Shown here piece after piece: positions 36,085 to 48,500 of a stretch of DNA of 64,000 nt. Origin of the DNA: Bolinopsis microptera (lineage: Eukaryota; Ctenophora; Tentaculata; Lobata; Bolinopsidae); assembly GCF_026151205.1 (NCBI RefSeq), contig NC_087077.1:7183983-7247982 (forward strand). The letters are read 5' to 3'. Every line of letters starts with the position of its first letter. Position 1 is the stretch's first letter. Below the pieces are notes generated by a model, which did not search any database, was not told the DNA's origin, and worked only from the letters and a program-made list of their open reading frames with translations. The position numbers were made by a program, and so were the translations under genes.

Positions 36085-36815
36085 TATATATAATGATTAA
36101 TTGAATTTTCAAATAAAAAATAAGAGACTAATTCATTCTGTAATCATTGTTTTTAACATATTTACGATTTCATATCATTTTTTGTGACAATGTAAACATC
36201 AACTGATCTTAACTTGCATCAATTACATTGTCATCATGTAAAGTTTTCCCGCCTTTCAAACCAAAATCAGATATAAATAATTCGCCCAAAATTTAAAATT
36301 CCATATATTGTGACAGAATTAACCCTCATTTCCCAATAACCAAGTGCCTATTCGGAACAAAATATTTTAGGGCTATGATTGGTAGATCAACCATCAAATA
36401 ATGAGTTAAAAGGTTTTTGAGGACACCTCACAGTAGAATAGAGGTATGCCGTATGGTATTCTGAGTGTGACAAAGTTACCCAAATATTGCCTTGTAACCG
36501 TTCGATCCTTGCCCTTTAACCAATGTTGTATCATAATTGTTAGATTGACCTAATCTACTATATTTCAGACCAAGGAATGATAATTAGACAACTGCAGTTA
36601 ACTAAGTCACACAAAATGTGACATTTGAACCATTATAGTGCCTAACAACAATAGATTTTCTTTCTGAGCAGTGCATATGGGAGTATGGGTTACGTGGCTA
36701 ATGTTCAGAACTTCTGAACGTGCTAGGTTAATATATGTCAAAATTAAGCCACTATCGTCGAAATCGCTATCATTTATGTTTACCAATATCCTCAAACTCA
36801 AATGAACGTGTCCAT
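36085..36815 (-). repeat. LINE tail remnant and right arm of the TTTGTCACA domain
   Basis: 36085-36125 carries the probable LINE 3' tail. From about 36180 onward the TGTGACAAAGT motif appears in the orientation opposite to the left arm (36184, 36308, 36467, 36605). The outer edge TTTACCAATATCCTCAAACT is the reverse complement of the left edge near 26300. Confidence 0.7.
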
Positions 36816-38360
36816 AAATTGAATAAGGATTTTCACAACAAATCAGCTGTACATACTATTGAATATTGCATATTAGGATGTAAAAGTTTTAATACATAAT
36901 ATATAATATAATACACGTTAAAAAGATAATTCTATTACAGGTAAAGCTGAGAGGGAGAGACTAGAGGAGGGGAGAGAAGCAGCTAAATCAGTGGCGTAAC
37001 GAAGGGCTTGCTTACCCCGTCGTTTGAATGTAGGACAATTCTGAACAACTTACTTTAAGTACTAGCAAAATTGTGAAAACTGGCCACGGGCCTAAATATT
37101 ACATATCAATCAATTACAATTCATTATTACCTGAGGACCCCAGGCTATTATGTTCATTAACATAGCCTGGTGAGACTGAACCCTCTAATACGCGCAAGTC
37201 TCTCTAAAACGGCGCGTTTTTGCGCGTGGAATGCTGAGCGCGCAAATATATGTTTTGTAATGTAATAATCTCATATCTGAAGACCGTTCATACGTTTTTT
37301 GAAGAAGTACGTGACAGTGGCAACAAGAGAAATGTAAGTTCTAGGTGCAGTAGCGTGATACTTCATGAAGGTTCTCCTCATGTCCTTTGGTCAATTGCAA
37401 TTCCGAACTTTGACGGATCAAAGGTTTCATGATTATATAACTATTATTAATTAATGAATATGATCACATAACAACTCGCCTAAATTCCACACAAAACGCG
37501 ACCGATGTAATTCCACCATATATTATATATGGTATATCAATTGTGTTAAAAGCCAGAGGTCTACAGGTTGAGGTAAATATAATAAAGTGATTGACATTTC
37601 ACAAAATGTTAACTTTAATAATCTAATAATTTGATTACATACATCAAAGAGAACAGTACATGATGGACTCATTCGTAAACAGTAAACTATTGACATGACA
37701 AATAGATTGACGGGAGTGCTATGGCCTGGCTTTGTGTTCTTAAACACAGTTGTCATATTAATACTTTAATATGAGACTTGAGTTTTAGTAAATATAATTC
37801 AATTGATACGTTTATGAGAATTTGAAACGGGGTCCCCAGGTAATAAGACTCAATCGAATAGATATTGAAAAGATTTCGAAACCCAGTATTATCATACCTC
37901 TTACTGGGCGGCGCTTAGTCTGTCATTCCGCGAATCTCTATTCGGCGGAACATTATAGCCTGCGGTCCCCAGGTAACATACCTCATGCAGGTCCATGCAT
38001 TTTCGTATAATAAAGAATGAAATTTACCGCGGACCACCGTACTGAGTTTCTACTGAACAAGGTCTACACTAAACAGTAAACAATAAACATGCGATCAAGA
38101 TGTTTAATCACTCACACTCGACAACACGTAGGATACTTTAACACGTACTTCAAGTGACTATTTAAAAATCCAACCCCAAACTAGAGTGTAGGACTAAAGC
38201 GTATGTTGAAAACCCGTACGAGAAACTAGACCAACATCCTTATTACTATATTTGTCATAACCCCTGGTCATAAAACCAAAACATATCAGAATAATTTTTC
38301 ATCAATTAGGCTTATTTGACGTTCATAAAGCCTCAATAACATTAACAACCGACACAAGTT
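36816..38360. other. Intergenic with copies of a short interspersed repeat
   Basis: No gene recognised. It holds a 30-bp palindrome at 37139-37170 (CCAGGCTATTATG...CATAGCCTGG) and a repeat at 37905-37978 (GGCGCTTAGTCTGTCATTCC...GGTCCCCAGGTAA) that also occurs near 51945-52015 and 55738-55816. Confidence 0.6.
37905..37978 (+). repeat. Short interspersed repeat, copy 1
   Basis: Core GCTTAGTCTGTCATTCCGC, a variable middle, then ATAGCCTGCGGTCCCCAGGT. Copies lie at 51945-52015 and 55738-55816. Probably a MITE fragment; no target duplication identified. Confidence 0.7.
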
Positions 38361-38361
38361 T

Positions 38362-39345
38362 TCAAGTTCCAACTTGAATTGCTTCAAGAGTTTGTTGGCC
38401 TATTCTTGCTGCAAGGAGATTTCTTCGCTCTAAAGGTATGTCTTGAGGACTGTCGTGATGATGGCTAATACTCTGTCCCACACTCTTGTACTTCTGAAGA
38501 CTCTGTAAGTGTAACAAACGGGTGTCGGCGGAGGCTGCAGATTCAAGGAAAGGAGCGTTGAACCAAGCTCTTAAGTAAACGAAGACAACAACGTGAGCCA
38601 TCTTCTGCACGTCTCTCTTCTTCGTCCAGTGAAGTGTTATCTAGTGAAGTAGAATCATTTCATATGTATATGGACTTAGCCATCCATCTGACATGGTGGT
38701 CAGCTCCAGGTCTTTGTATCTGGAAGACGCATCCTTTCTTCATCTCTATGCTTTCTCCATGGATAAGTTTAGCTCTAGTAATTCCTTTTATTCTCCTGGG
38801 CTGGTTGTTGAGTTGACGGATTTGAGTAATGAAGGATAGAAGATCTTCCGTTCCTGTAGCAAGTAGGGATATCGGGAAAGACGATGTTCTGCAGATTGAG
38901 ATCTCCCAGGAGGTCTTCATGATCTTAAAAAGGGTTACTTCAAGTGATGTTGTGTCACCGAACAGTTTGCTTAGAGGCAGACCTCTTACAAGATCCGCCT
39001 CAAGGACGTGATGTCTGCAAGCCATCAAGAGGATCTGTCGATTGAGGAGCGGCTGAAAAGTAGGACATGCTCCTTTGTGGACTCCAGTATTTTATGATGT
39101 CGTATCAAATTCATCGGCTATTATTTTATCTGCTAGGCTTCGGTCGTCGAATCTTCTTCACTTTTCTCTGCCTCTTGCTAGTTCCTGTAGAGTCACTTGT
39201 CTTACAGATTGCAAGTATGTTTACTTTCCTAAATCATCCGAGGTCTGCTAGAAGTTTTCTGTCGAAATTTATCTGTTTGACATTGGAGGAAAAGTCTCCT
39301 TTGATCTTTGCTGCTTGCTCTGATCGGACTGAGGCTCTGTGACAA
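38362..39345 (-). pseudogene. Decayed transposon-associated ORF family (ACRHH ... RWMAK type)
   Basis: Read on the minus strand in more than one frame, it gives LLMACRHHVLEADLVRG, then LFKIMKTSWEISI, GADHHVRWMAKSIYI and VYLRAWFNAPFLESAASADT. I recall this order of motifs (a CRHH box, an LFK..K..W box, GAxHxARWMAKxIY, then an AWFxxP box) from uncharacterised transposon-encoded proteins common in hydrozoan and insect genomes, but I cannot name the superfamily. Stops and frame changes (for example between 38660 and 38610, and above 39030) show it is no longer functional. Confidence 0.55.
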
Positions 39346-39509
39346 CGTGCAGTGGACTTTAAGAGGGATTAACAGCTTCATATCCCCGTGTCTCCACCGA
39401 GCAGTGAGATGCAGTGTCTCCTCAAACCGTCACTGAGGGAAAAAAATAAGATTCTACGTGTGAAAATGAGAGAAAATGTCCAACTTCTATCATGAAATAC
39501 CGGCTGCCA

Positions 39510-39615
39510 GACTTTGGGGCCGGAGTGATATGATCCACCATATACGTCATCAAGTAATTAACATGCAAGCTTGAAGCTTGTGGCGTATAATTAGGTGATG
39601 TGATCCATGGATTTG

Positions 39616-39650
<35 letters not shown>

Positions 39651-39883
39651 TTTAGCAAGAGCTTCCGTCCTTTATGTGATCTACGAGTCGAGAAGTCAGA
39701 TCATGTTGACTTCTTAATGTACAGCTATGATTTATAGAAATGACATGTGAACTCTACCCAGATCTAGCCCATTTCTATGTCAATTAAATTCAATCCATGG
39801 ATCACATCACTAATTATACGTCACTAATTGGTGACGTGATCTGACCCCTCTTTGGGGGCCGGATCAGTTCCGGTCCCAAAGTC
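39510..39883. mobile_element. Foldback/MITE with internal poly-C run
   Basis: GACTTTGGGGCCGGA near the left end is inverted at 39869-39883, and the inner block GATGTGATCCATGGATTTGAA is inverted near 39790. A pure run of about 32 C lies at the centre (39619-39650). The run gives spurious poly-Gly and poly-Pro frames. Ends are approximate. Confidence 0.65.
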
Positions 39884-40824
39884 TCCCGTGGAAATACCAA
39901 GGAGACGACAGTAAATTATTAACAAAGCTGATTTATTTTTAATTAAAGATGACCATGCAAAAAGGGCTTTTAATTTTAACAACCAGGATTTAAGCCAGGC
40001 AGGATAGCTTTTAATAGTGAATACCTGATTTCGAGAGAAACAACTGCAGCCAAGACCGATATCAAGACGAAGGAACTCCGCCAAATTTCTGGCCAAAAAT
40101 ATAGCGTCTTTGTTTATTGCAGATCCCCTCCTGAAAAGAATAAGTGTTCGTTTAGAATCTATATAAAAACCCATTCATTGGGCTAATAGCATCGATCGGA
40201 ACTTTAATAACTGTAATGATATCCCAGTTATTTTTTACTGATCTTCTTTGTAAGACTTATCAGAACTTGGGGATAGGGCAAATGAGATTAATAATTCATT
40301 GTTTGTGACAGAATAAGCCTATATAATATTTATACTCAGACTTCTCTGACATACGCTGCGACAATCTGGCTCAATGGTGTGTCCCAAAATAAAAAGCATA
40401 ATTGAACAATCCTAACAGCGGAGAAACTGATAATCTTAACAGGAGATAAAAAAGTGAGACATTAGTCAGTCTGAGAGCAGAATGAGGAAACCGTTACAAG
40501 TACCCGTGCTATCAACTCAGGTCTGCCTTTTCAGATTTGATGACCATCCTACTACTCACTAAATCGGTATCTCAGCAACGCACCGAAGATTACCTGCCAT
40601 GATTATTGAGTCTAGAAAACTCTATTCACAGGTTTAGTCAGGTAGTGGCTTACCATTCTGATGACATCTCTTTTTGGAGGTTTTCCGACTCTCAGACCAC
40701 CTAGTTGAGTGTGTACCACAAACTCTGCACCATGCCCAAAAGTCCGGAAGCCCTGGACCTATTGTGACAAGCCTGCCCCTGAACAAAAACAAATCCTAAG
40801 CAGCGTACAGCAGCTAGAGAATAT
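39884..40824. other. No gene recognised
   Basis: A 116-codon minus-strand frame (39824-40174) overlaps this interval. It has a faint resemblance to a retroelement palm region but no motif I can defend, so I do not call it. Confidence 0.4.
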
Positions 40825-40831
40825 TCTCATA

Positions 40832-40919
40832 GGGGGGGGGGGGGGGGGGGGAACGTAGAATAAAAGTAGAATAAAGTAGAATAAAGTAGAGTAGAATTCT
40901 ACGGTTGCCCCCCCCCCCC
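40832..40919. mobile_element. 88-bp G-run/C-run capped insert with 7-bp target duplication
   Basis: Starts with about 20 G and ends with about 12 C, enclosing repeats of GTAGAATAAA and a GTAGAATTCTAC palindrome. It is flanked on both sides by TCTCATA (40825-40831 and 40920-40926). The exact duplication supports insertion. The class is unknown. Confidence 0.5.
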
Positions 40920-41029
40920 TCTCATAACAGGAGGGTTACCATCGACTTCTGAGTTCTGGAATCTGGACCAGCTCTGGTCAGTGGGCATAAGTTGGGTCTT
41001 TATACAACGTCGTGTCTTATTTTAGAGGG

Positions 41030-41185
41030 TTGTTGCTTTGCAGATGGCATACTGTGGCGAAGATATTATAGTATTATATCGCGGTCATATGAGAAACCAG
41101 AATTCTCATTTTTTTCAGGACAATGTAATGCGATTGAATTATTTCGATTGGGCACTCAGTGACTGAGCTATTAGGACTTTTGCCC
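41030..41185. repeat. Internal fragment of the mariner-like element
   Basis: Shares TTGCTTTG.AGATGGCATACTG with 56990-57001 and TTGGGCACTCAGTGACTGAGCTA with 58608-58631. The outer TIR is not recognisable, so this is a truncated or deleted copy. Confidence 0.7.
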
Positions 41186-43280
41186 CCTCCCCCCTGTATA
41201 TTTATCCTTGCTTGGCGACACAAAATTACACCGAGACTGAAAATATCAGACTGACTTATAAGTTGTTACCAGCAACTTTCGATTGAGGCGATATTAATTT
41301 GGGCCGGGGTTCAAAGCTTTACTGTACATACATCTTCAAGGGGAACAACTAGTCTTTCAGTTTCGAATAGTTATTTAATTGCGTAACTGAAGGAAAGATC
41401 ACTTTACCGTATGCACTTGAAAATTCACGTAACTTATAACTTAGGAACATATCGAAGTTCCGGTGTCGTGTAGAGTGATTTATATCTATTGTGTCAGAAT
41501 AAAGCTGGCAGACGTGCCAGTACATTATACCAAATTCTAAACACTATAATTACAGTTGAATAGAATGTATGATGTTCAGAGCTGCGTATAAGTGTCATCT
41601 TAGAATATATGCTATAATTCTGGTTTATTACAGTAGCTGGCTATTTTGCCGAAAAGATTACAGATTTCAGTAACACACTAACCATGTAAATATGCCTGTT
41701 TAGAGAGATTTTCTCAAAACCCGTCTCAAATACCAAAGGCAAAACTATTAGTAGCACCCATTAGCTTTAAACACCCATCTGGGGATAGCACTAATTTATA
41801 TAATATTATAATATCGAGCAGAAGGCTCAAGGCGGGAGGGGGTTATGTTGTTTTTGCTCACAACATCAGTTATCAGTATGATACGATTCTACGCCTATCG
41901 AGAACTGAGATATGGACAGTATGGCGGAGATTCTTGAAAAACCGCCAACTTTAACAAACTAAGGTTTAACTTATAATAGCTTTGCTCGGACATCAAAGCC
42001 GCACTAAGTCAAGTATCATTATGGAACCGGATTTAAAGCGAATAGAATCCCACATTTCGCCTTTTAACAAACAAATAGCATTAATAAGAGCTATTGGTCG
42101 ATGTTTGCTTCTTCTTAGTAAAATCCCTCACTTTCAAATAGTCCTTAAACCTTGGTGAGCTAAACAAAACACTAGGGACATATGATGTACGCCTAATCTT
42201 CAACTCAAAAGTCACAGTAAACTATTGGGACCAGAATACAGTAGTTTATTTATCTGACCCGTAAGGCGTAACACCAAAAGCGGTTCATCCCAGTTTATTG
42301 ACTAACCAATTTGTCCGTTTCGCAAGGTATAGTATAGTACTTTTACTTTCACACTCTCTCACACTCTATGTTCACTAAATAAGTAAGATTATACGTCACG
42401 TACAGTACGTGATCACGTTATGATTGTTAAACCGAGACGATACGTCATAATCATATTAAAAGGAACTGCGGTGCGCGCGCTTAACGTACCTCGAAAAATG
42501 TTTGAGCGTGGGTCCTTTTTTTATCTAAAGGTGACATATTTGCTAGTTTTTTAGAAAATTAACCATAATTTGTCCCGTTAATCGTCACTACTTATTACTA
42601 AGAGGTGTCACGTCACTAAAAAAATTTATTACAAATACACTGCTTGCTTGATTCAGGGGATACTGTTATTATACAGTCTGCGGACAACTGTCCGCGGACA
42701 GTGGTCGGGCTATCTCGATACTGCCCATTCTCGGAAGTTTTAAACATTTGTGTTAGGTACTATAACTGTTCAAAACGCCCAGTTTGAAAAACTTAATTAC
42801 TTAGCTTCCCTAATCGGTATTCCTTGGTCTACATTATTGTACTAGATTGGATAAATATTACAATTAAAATGACCTTCGGACGTTATAATATCTCGTAATA
42901 CCCCTGGTTTCTCACCATGATAAACGCCAACCAACAAAATATCAATTTTTCTATTGTTCACCAACCTTCGTTTTGGAGAGTTAAGAACACGCTCCTTGCA
43001 TCTTCTGAAGTTGTGGTGTTGTGCCCTGCGGAATGGGATTATGATAACAACACAAATTAGGAATATTTTGGAGTGTATCGTATCAGCACATTAATGTAAA
43101 CTAAATTTTTTAGATTGCAGTAATTGTATCCATCTGTTGTTATTACACATTTATTGATAAATATATTATATAGCCAGATTTCTCTGCTTTAACATTAGAA
43201 AGAAACTAGAGCATATGTGACACTTTCTGTAATGTTGCATCAGTTGATGAGAATCTCGCAAAATCCTGTTATAGCAGGAT
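41186..43280. other. Intergenic, no gene recognised
   Basis: AT-rich with scattered short palindromes (e.g. GGACAACTGTCCGCGGACAG near 42682). No coding region could be supported. Confidence 0.5.
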
Positions 43281-45013
43281 TTCTTTAATTAATATCCCGG
43301 GAAAGCTAGACATAGTACCACTGGTGTCCTTACTTGAGAATGAAGCAGAAGAGTGTCCCAGGGTGATAATCTTCGAAAAACTCGTTGGTTGACTGCGGAT
43401 ATAGATATTTAGAATTCATGCAGGTAAAAATGGTTATTTGCCAGCATATATACAATTAATATGATTGATTGTGCACATACTTAAATAATTCATTTTATGG
43501 CCACATGTTTAGCTTATATGGGATATAATATTGAAGACTGACATACCATTTAACTTGTTCATACTTAAACTTGTTAAACTGTTGTTTAAAAATTTCTTTT
43601 TGTGCCGGGTTATCAGCATTTAAAACCATCTACCGACTTAACTAAAGTTAACTGTGTACGGAACTCATTATTTACCAATTACCAGTGACATTTTCTTAAT
43701 TTCAGGCACTCAAAAAGGATCCGCAGGAAAATTAGTCTTGTTGAAGTATTTCACTCCAGATACCAGACAGTAAACAGGAAGAAATAGCGGCTGATCTAAT
43801 GAATATCAATGGGCGTATCAAATTCGTCATAGCTACAAGTGCCTTATCTATGGGATTTGATGCAGCAGGTATGTACTATGTTTGGCACCAAGTATATCGA
43901 AGGACTATTTTAAACACCTTTAAACAGTCTATTTCAAACAAATGGATTCTCTGTGTTAAACACGGTTAATAGTAAATTTGATAAAAATGTATATTCTTTA
44001 GGGATCCAATACGTCATCCATTCGAAAATGGCTCGTACGGCAGAGGATTTCATCCAGATGATTGGTGGGTAATGTGAAACAATTAAGTTATTTGTAATAA
44101 TTTTATAGAGCGCTCTGCACATATACCTCTATTAAAGGTTTAACGAGCTTAATTGTCTTAAACGTTGCTTTTTAATCTCAGGTCGGGCTGGGAGAAGTGC
44201 AAATCTAAAGGCGATATGTATTGTATTTACGCACAACAAGACCAGGGATATGGACGGAGAGTGTCTTATGTACCGCGACCAGAATGGAACTTGCCGTAGG
44301 ATAATACTTTCTGGTACCTTTAAAGGTAAACAGCTCCACGTAGTCCTACAATTGAAAAAGTAATTCAATATCCTTTAATTAGTTGGCAAATACTTTAAGT
44401 TCTCCAACGGCATTTGAAATCACAAATTTTAGCCATTTCAATGCGATGACATAAATGTCATCAGGAGTACTCAAGCTGCATGACAACGTTTATAACGATT
44501 ACTTGCTGCGATGTTGCAGACCTTCCAAGACCCCACTCATTCAAAGACTCCGGGAACGGAATAACAAGCAGAGGAGGTCGGATGTAGACATGCGTGAGTA
44601 CTGAGTACTTAGTACCGAATGTTTTTAAATCACCATGTAATATTTGTAACGTTCATGCCTAAACTGTGCTTTTTTGCTTTTATCGAAAAGTAATGATAAC
44701 AACAACAACAATTTAACTTTGTGCTCCTGCGAGTGGTGAAGAATCAGCAATATCAGTCATAATATTTCCAGAACCTAGGACGCACAGTGACGAAAGAAGA
44801 TAGGGAGTTCTTTGCAAAAGCGTTAGCATGCCAGCTGACGTCCTATAGTGACAACAGACCCTTTCTGGACTGTGAACTCACGGAAGGAGTCATTAAACTT
44901 CTCACAAATGAATGCGGACATATTTTAATTTGGAAGATATTGAAGGAATCGTGCCAGGACTGAGTGACAGGGTGAAGAGGGACATACTAGTTATAACTAA
45001 CGATATATTTTAA
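43281..45013 (+). pseudogene. RecQ-like DNA helicase C-terminal half, multi-exon, frameshifted
   Basis: Exon-like blocks at 43281-43433, 43706-43868, 44002-44064, 44182-44325, 44465-44593 and 44772-45013 are bounded by GT-AG sites. Translations give ECPRVIIF, then KQEEIAADLMN and FVIATSALSMGFD (helicase motifs IV-V), QYVIHSKMARTAEDFIQMIG and GRAGRSANLKAICIV (motif VI, arginine finger), a zinc-binding-like tail (CLMYRDQNGTCRR...CC), and a C-terminal segment ending DRVKRDILVITNDIF. Within exons the frame shifts by one or two bases near 43371, around 43735-43775 and near 44915, and the 44593/44772 phase does not match. This is either a recent pseudogene or sequence error next to the poor-quality block. 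The N-terminal motifs I-III were not found upstream. Confidence 0.75.
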
Positions 45014-45539
45014 GTAACCTCGTCTCAATTTTCGTTTATCGCAAAATAGCGGAGACCTAATCATGAGTCAACCGGTGAATTACACATTTGTTTGGATAAA
45101 TTATAAATCATATGTTCAAATTGAATGTATACTTACTTAATGGTAATTTAATTAAATAAGACATTATGGAGAAACTATTTAGATTGAGGATTTTAGATTA
45201 AGTTCAAATAATATATTAAATCTTGTATGCTCAAATACGTTGAGCCCAAATTCTGCACAGTACGTTTTTTACAGTTTTATTAAAGTCTATTTCTGGCAAC
45301 AGGGGTATGGATCCTTTGTTTACCTTTGATACATTTTCAGTTCGGTCCATAAATTAAAACTTGATTACTACCTTGAGTTAACATATTTGTGTAATGTATA
45401 GTGTATACTGCACTGTATATTATATAAATATTAATACAATTGATTAATATAGAAGATTTCAATAGAAAAAAGGTTCAGGTATTTAAATAAGAAAGAAATG
45501 TGTTATAATTCTTAAATTGGGTTAAAATTATAAAATTAC

Positions 45540-48500
45540 ATAGTGTTGGCCCAGAAAGCGGAGTTTTTCTAAAAAGGGCTTTTTTGGGGTTGTCTTGGTT
45601 ACTTTTTTATTGTTGAACGAATTCAGCTGAAATAAAAAGGGGGTTTTAAACTGAGTAGAATTAATAATGCGTTGATAAAGACTTTTGATAATTTTGAAAA
45701 AACCTAAATTTTTCCACTGTAAAAATATCCCAAAAAAAAAAATACATTTTGAGGGAGGGAAAATCCCCGTCGAACCATAGAAAATACAGTTATTTCCATC
45801 TGCAAAGTACAGAAAAATTTTTAAAAACACGGGGGAAAGCAAATTGGGGCCCAACGTTTTCCCAAACTGTTTTTTGGGCCCCCGCCCTTTTTTTTTTAAG
45901 TCATCAAGTACCAACTCACGAAAAAAAACGCGACTAAATGATCACAATTTTTTTTAACATAAATGTGGACACCTTTTTCCCCCGGGAATTTAAGTTGTTG
46001 AATGTAGGGGGGCAGTTTTAAAACCCCCCCAAAAAATATTGCGTTAAATAATTTTTAATTTTACATTATAGGGACACCCCTTTGGGTTTTAAAGCGGTTT
46101 AGTTTGTATGTTTTTGTTAAATTCCCTTTTATGAAAGATTTTCCCACCCCTTTTTCCCGTTTAGTCTGAAATATGGCAAAGGGGAGGGTTATTTGGAGAA
46201 TTACCCAAATTATTATTTATGAAAGGGAAAAGGGTTGGCCCAGGGGTTCCCAAAGTTGGGCTGGGGTTTAGTTGTTAGAGGGTTTACAACGTTTTTTGGG
46301 AATCAAGTTCATTTTTATTCATTTGGGTTCCCTTTTTCCATAAAACCCGGGGGGATTTTTTGGCCCACTTCTGAGGGACTAAACATGTTAGTTCACTTCC
46401 CCATTCCCCCTCTCCCATAACAAAATAAATTTTTTAAAGGTCAGCCCCAGGATAACTACTGCCCCAAAAGGGGGGTTTGTTCCAAATTTGTCTAAACCCT
46501 TTCCCAAAATTCAACTCTCTGAAACCAAAATGGGAAAAGGGCCCCTTTAGAGCCCTTTCTGAGCATGTTTGAGCCCCCCAAACTTTTCAGGATTTCTAGA
46601 AATCTTTTCCCAATGGGGTTTTCGATTGTTTTTCAATCTTTGGGGCGATTTTAGGGAAAGTTCAATTTTTTGTTCTTTTTCGTTCATTTCATGAACAGGG
46701 GATCTTTTGGGCATTTTTCTGATCAGGGGACTAAACCCATGTTATTTCCCATGCCCCCTTTTTCCCAGATAAATTTTTAAAATTTCAGTCCGGGGATAAT
46801 TTCTCCCCCAAAAAGCCGGGCCCCCAAATTTGTATCAATTTCTTGTTTTTTTACGTTCCAAAATTTCGGATTCATGAACTCTTAGGTTTACTATTCTGTG
46901 TGTGTGTGTGTGACTGTGAGTGTAACCCCCTTAATTAGCCCTTTGCTTCGATTTTAAGCACGGTTAGGCCCCGCGCACGTGTTGCGGTGGGGTTTTAAAT
47001 GGGCCCCAGTAACCCTCAGGCTGGGTTTGGGGCCCAAACCCCTTTTTTTCAAACCCAAAGTCTTTGTTTAAAGATAATTATAGCCCGGGGTTTGCCTTTT
47101 TTTGGGGAAACAAGGGAAGGTTTTTTTGGAAACGGGGGGGAAAATTTGGGTTTTATGTGTGGGGTAAAGGGGCCCTTTTTAAACTTGTAGGGGGGAGAAT
47201 TTTTTGTTATTTGGGTAACCCATTAATCTGCCGTCCCCAAAATTTTAAAAGGGTTGGAACAATTTTTCCCCCCAATTTAACATGTTACCCGATTAAGGGG
47301 TTTAAACTTTTGCTAAGGGTTTGGTCCCCGTTCCCTGATTTTTAAAGCCGCTCTTTAATTACTATCGTAATTTGACCCGGGGGAAAAAAACTAAATTTAA
47401 CAAATGGCAATAATATTTTAAAGATTTTAAAATTTTCAAAAAATTTGAGCTTGGGGGGGTTTTAATTTAAAAAAAGCTATAAAAAAAAGTGAATTTTTTT
47501 TTAAAAGAAAGTACTTAATTTAAAAATAAAAATTTTAAAAAACCCCCTTTTTCTATAAGTTAATTAATATGAAAATCGGTTTGAGCTTTGAGAAATGAGA
47601 AGTGAAGAAAATCTTCCCTCTTGCCGATGAACTTATGAAACAAAAATCGAGTTTTTGAATTAATTTTTTCGATTTATCGATCCGGCCCTCCCAATAAAAT
47701 TAAATTTTTCTATCTAAATTATCGGTTAAGGTTTTTAAAAAAAAACTGTCGAAATTTTAAAAATATTTCATGATAAAACATGGGTCAGGGTGACTAATTT
47801 TGTTTTTTCTAGCCGCCACATTAAAAAAAATACTTAATATTTTTCATGGGAAACTTTTAAAAAAAATAAAATTTTAAAATTCGCATTTAAAAAACGGGAA
47901 AAAATTTTTTTTTTAGTATTATATTATATCGCTTAAAAAAAAATTTAATCTGAAAATTAAAAAAATACGTTTAGAGTCAATTTCTTACCTTTTAGCGAGT
48001 CCTTTGAAAAATTTCGGAAGCAATCAATTCGAAGGGGAGGGAAAGGAATTCAGCTAAAAAAGAAAAAAGAGTTAAACTAAGTAGAATAATTTTGCGCGCT
48101 GCGTTGATTTAAAGAGTTGTACCCTTAAAAAACCCGATAGTTCCAAATGTGGGAAATATGCAAAAACCATAAATTTTTGAAAACGGAATTTTCGTTCGAA
48201 CCATTTTCCAAAGGTTAAAAAAAAGTTATATGGGATTTCATTTGCAAAGCTACAGTTCTCCCAAAAGAAAACACGGGGAGCAATTTAGGAAAAATTCCCC
48301 CCTGACTTTTGGACCCCTAAACCCCCATAAGTATTAAAATACCAAATCACGATAAATTATTTTCATATAGCAAGGAAGGCTATGTAATTTACCTAAAAAA
48401 AAATTTTTTAGTGAGACCCGAGGAAAAAAATATTTCATGTTGTTGAGGACAGCTTGCCGTTTTTTTTTTAATATGAAAGGGGAAGGTTGACAGTAAGCAA

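Noticed and set aside
39422-39658. Minus-strand frame with poly-glycine
   Set aside because: Produced by the poly-C run at the centre of a foldback element.
39824-40174. 116-codon minus-strand frame considered as a DIRS-type reverse transcriptase piece
   Set aside because: Only a faint resemblance (FYIDSKRT); no catalytic motif and it overlaps a foldback element.
42682-42710. GGACAACTGTCCGCGGACAG palindromic site considered as a regulatory operator
   Set aside because: Isolated, no gene nearby, and short palindromes are common in this repeat-rich sequence.
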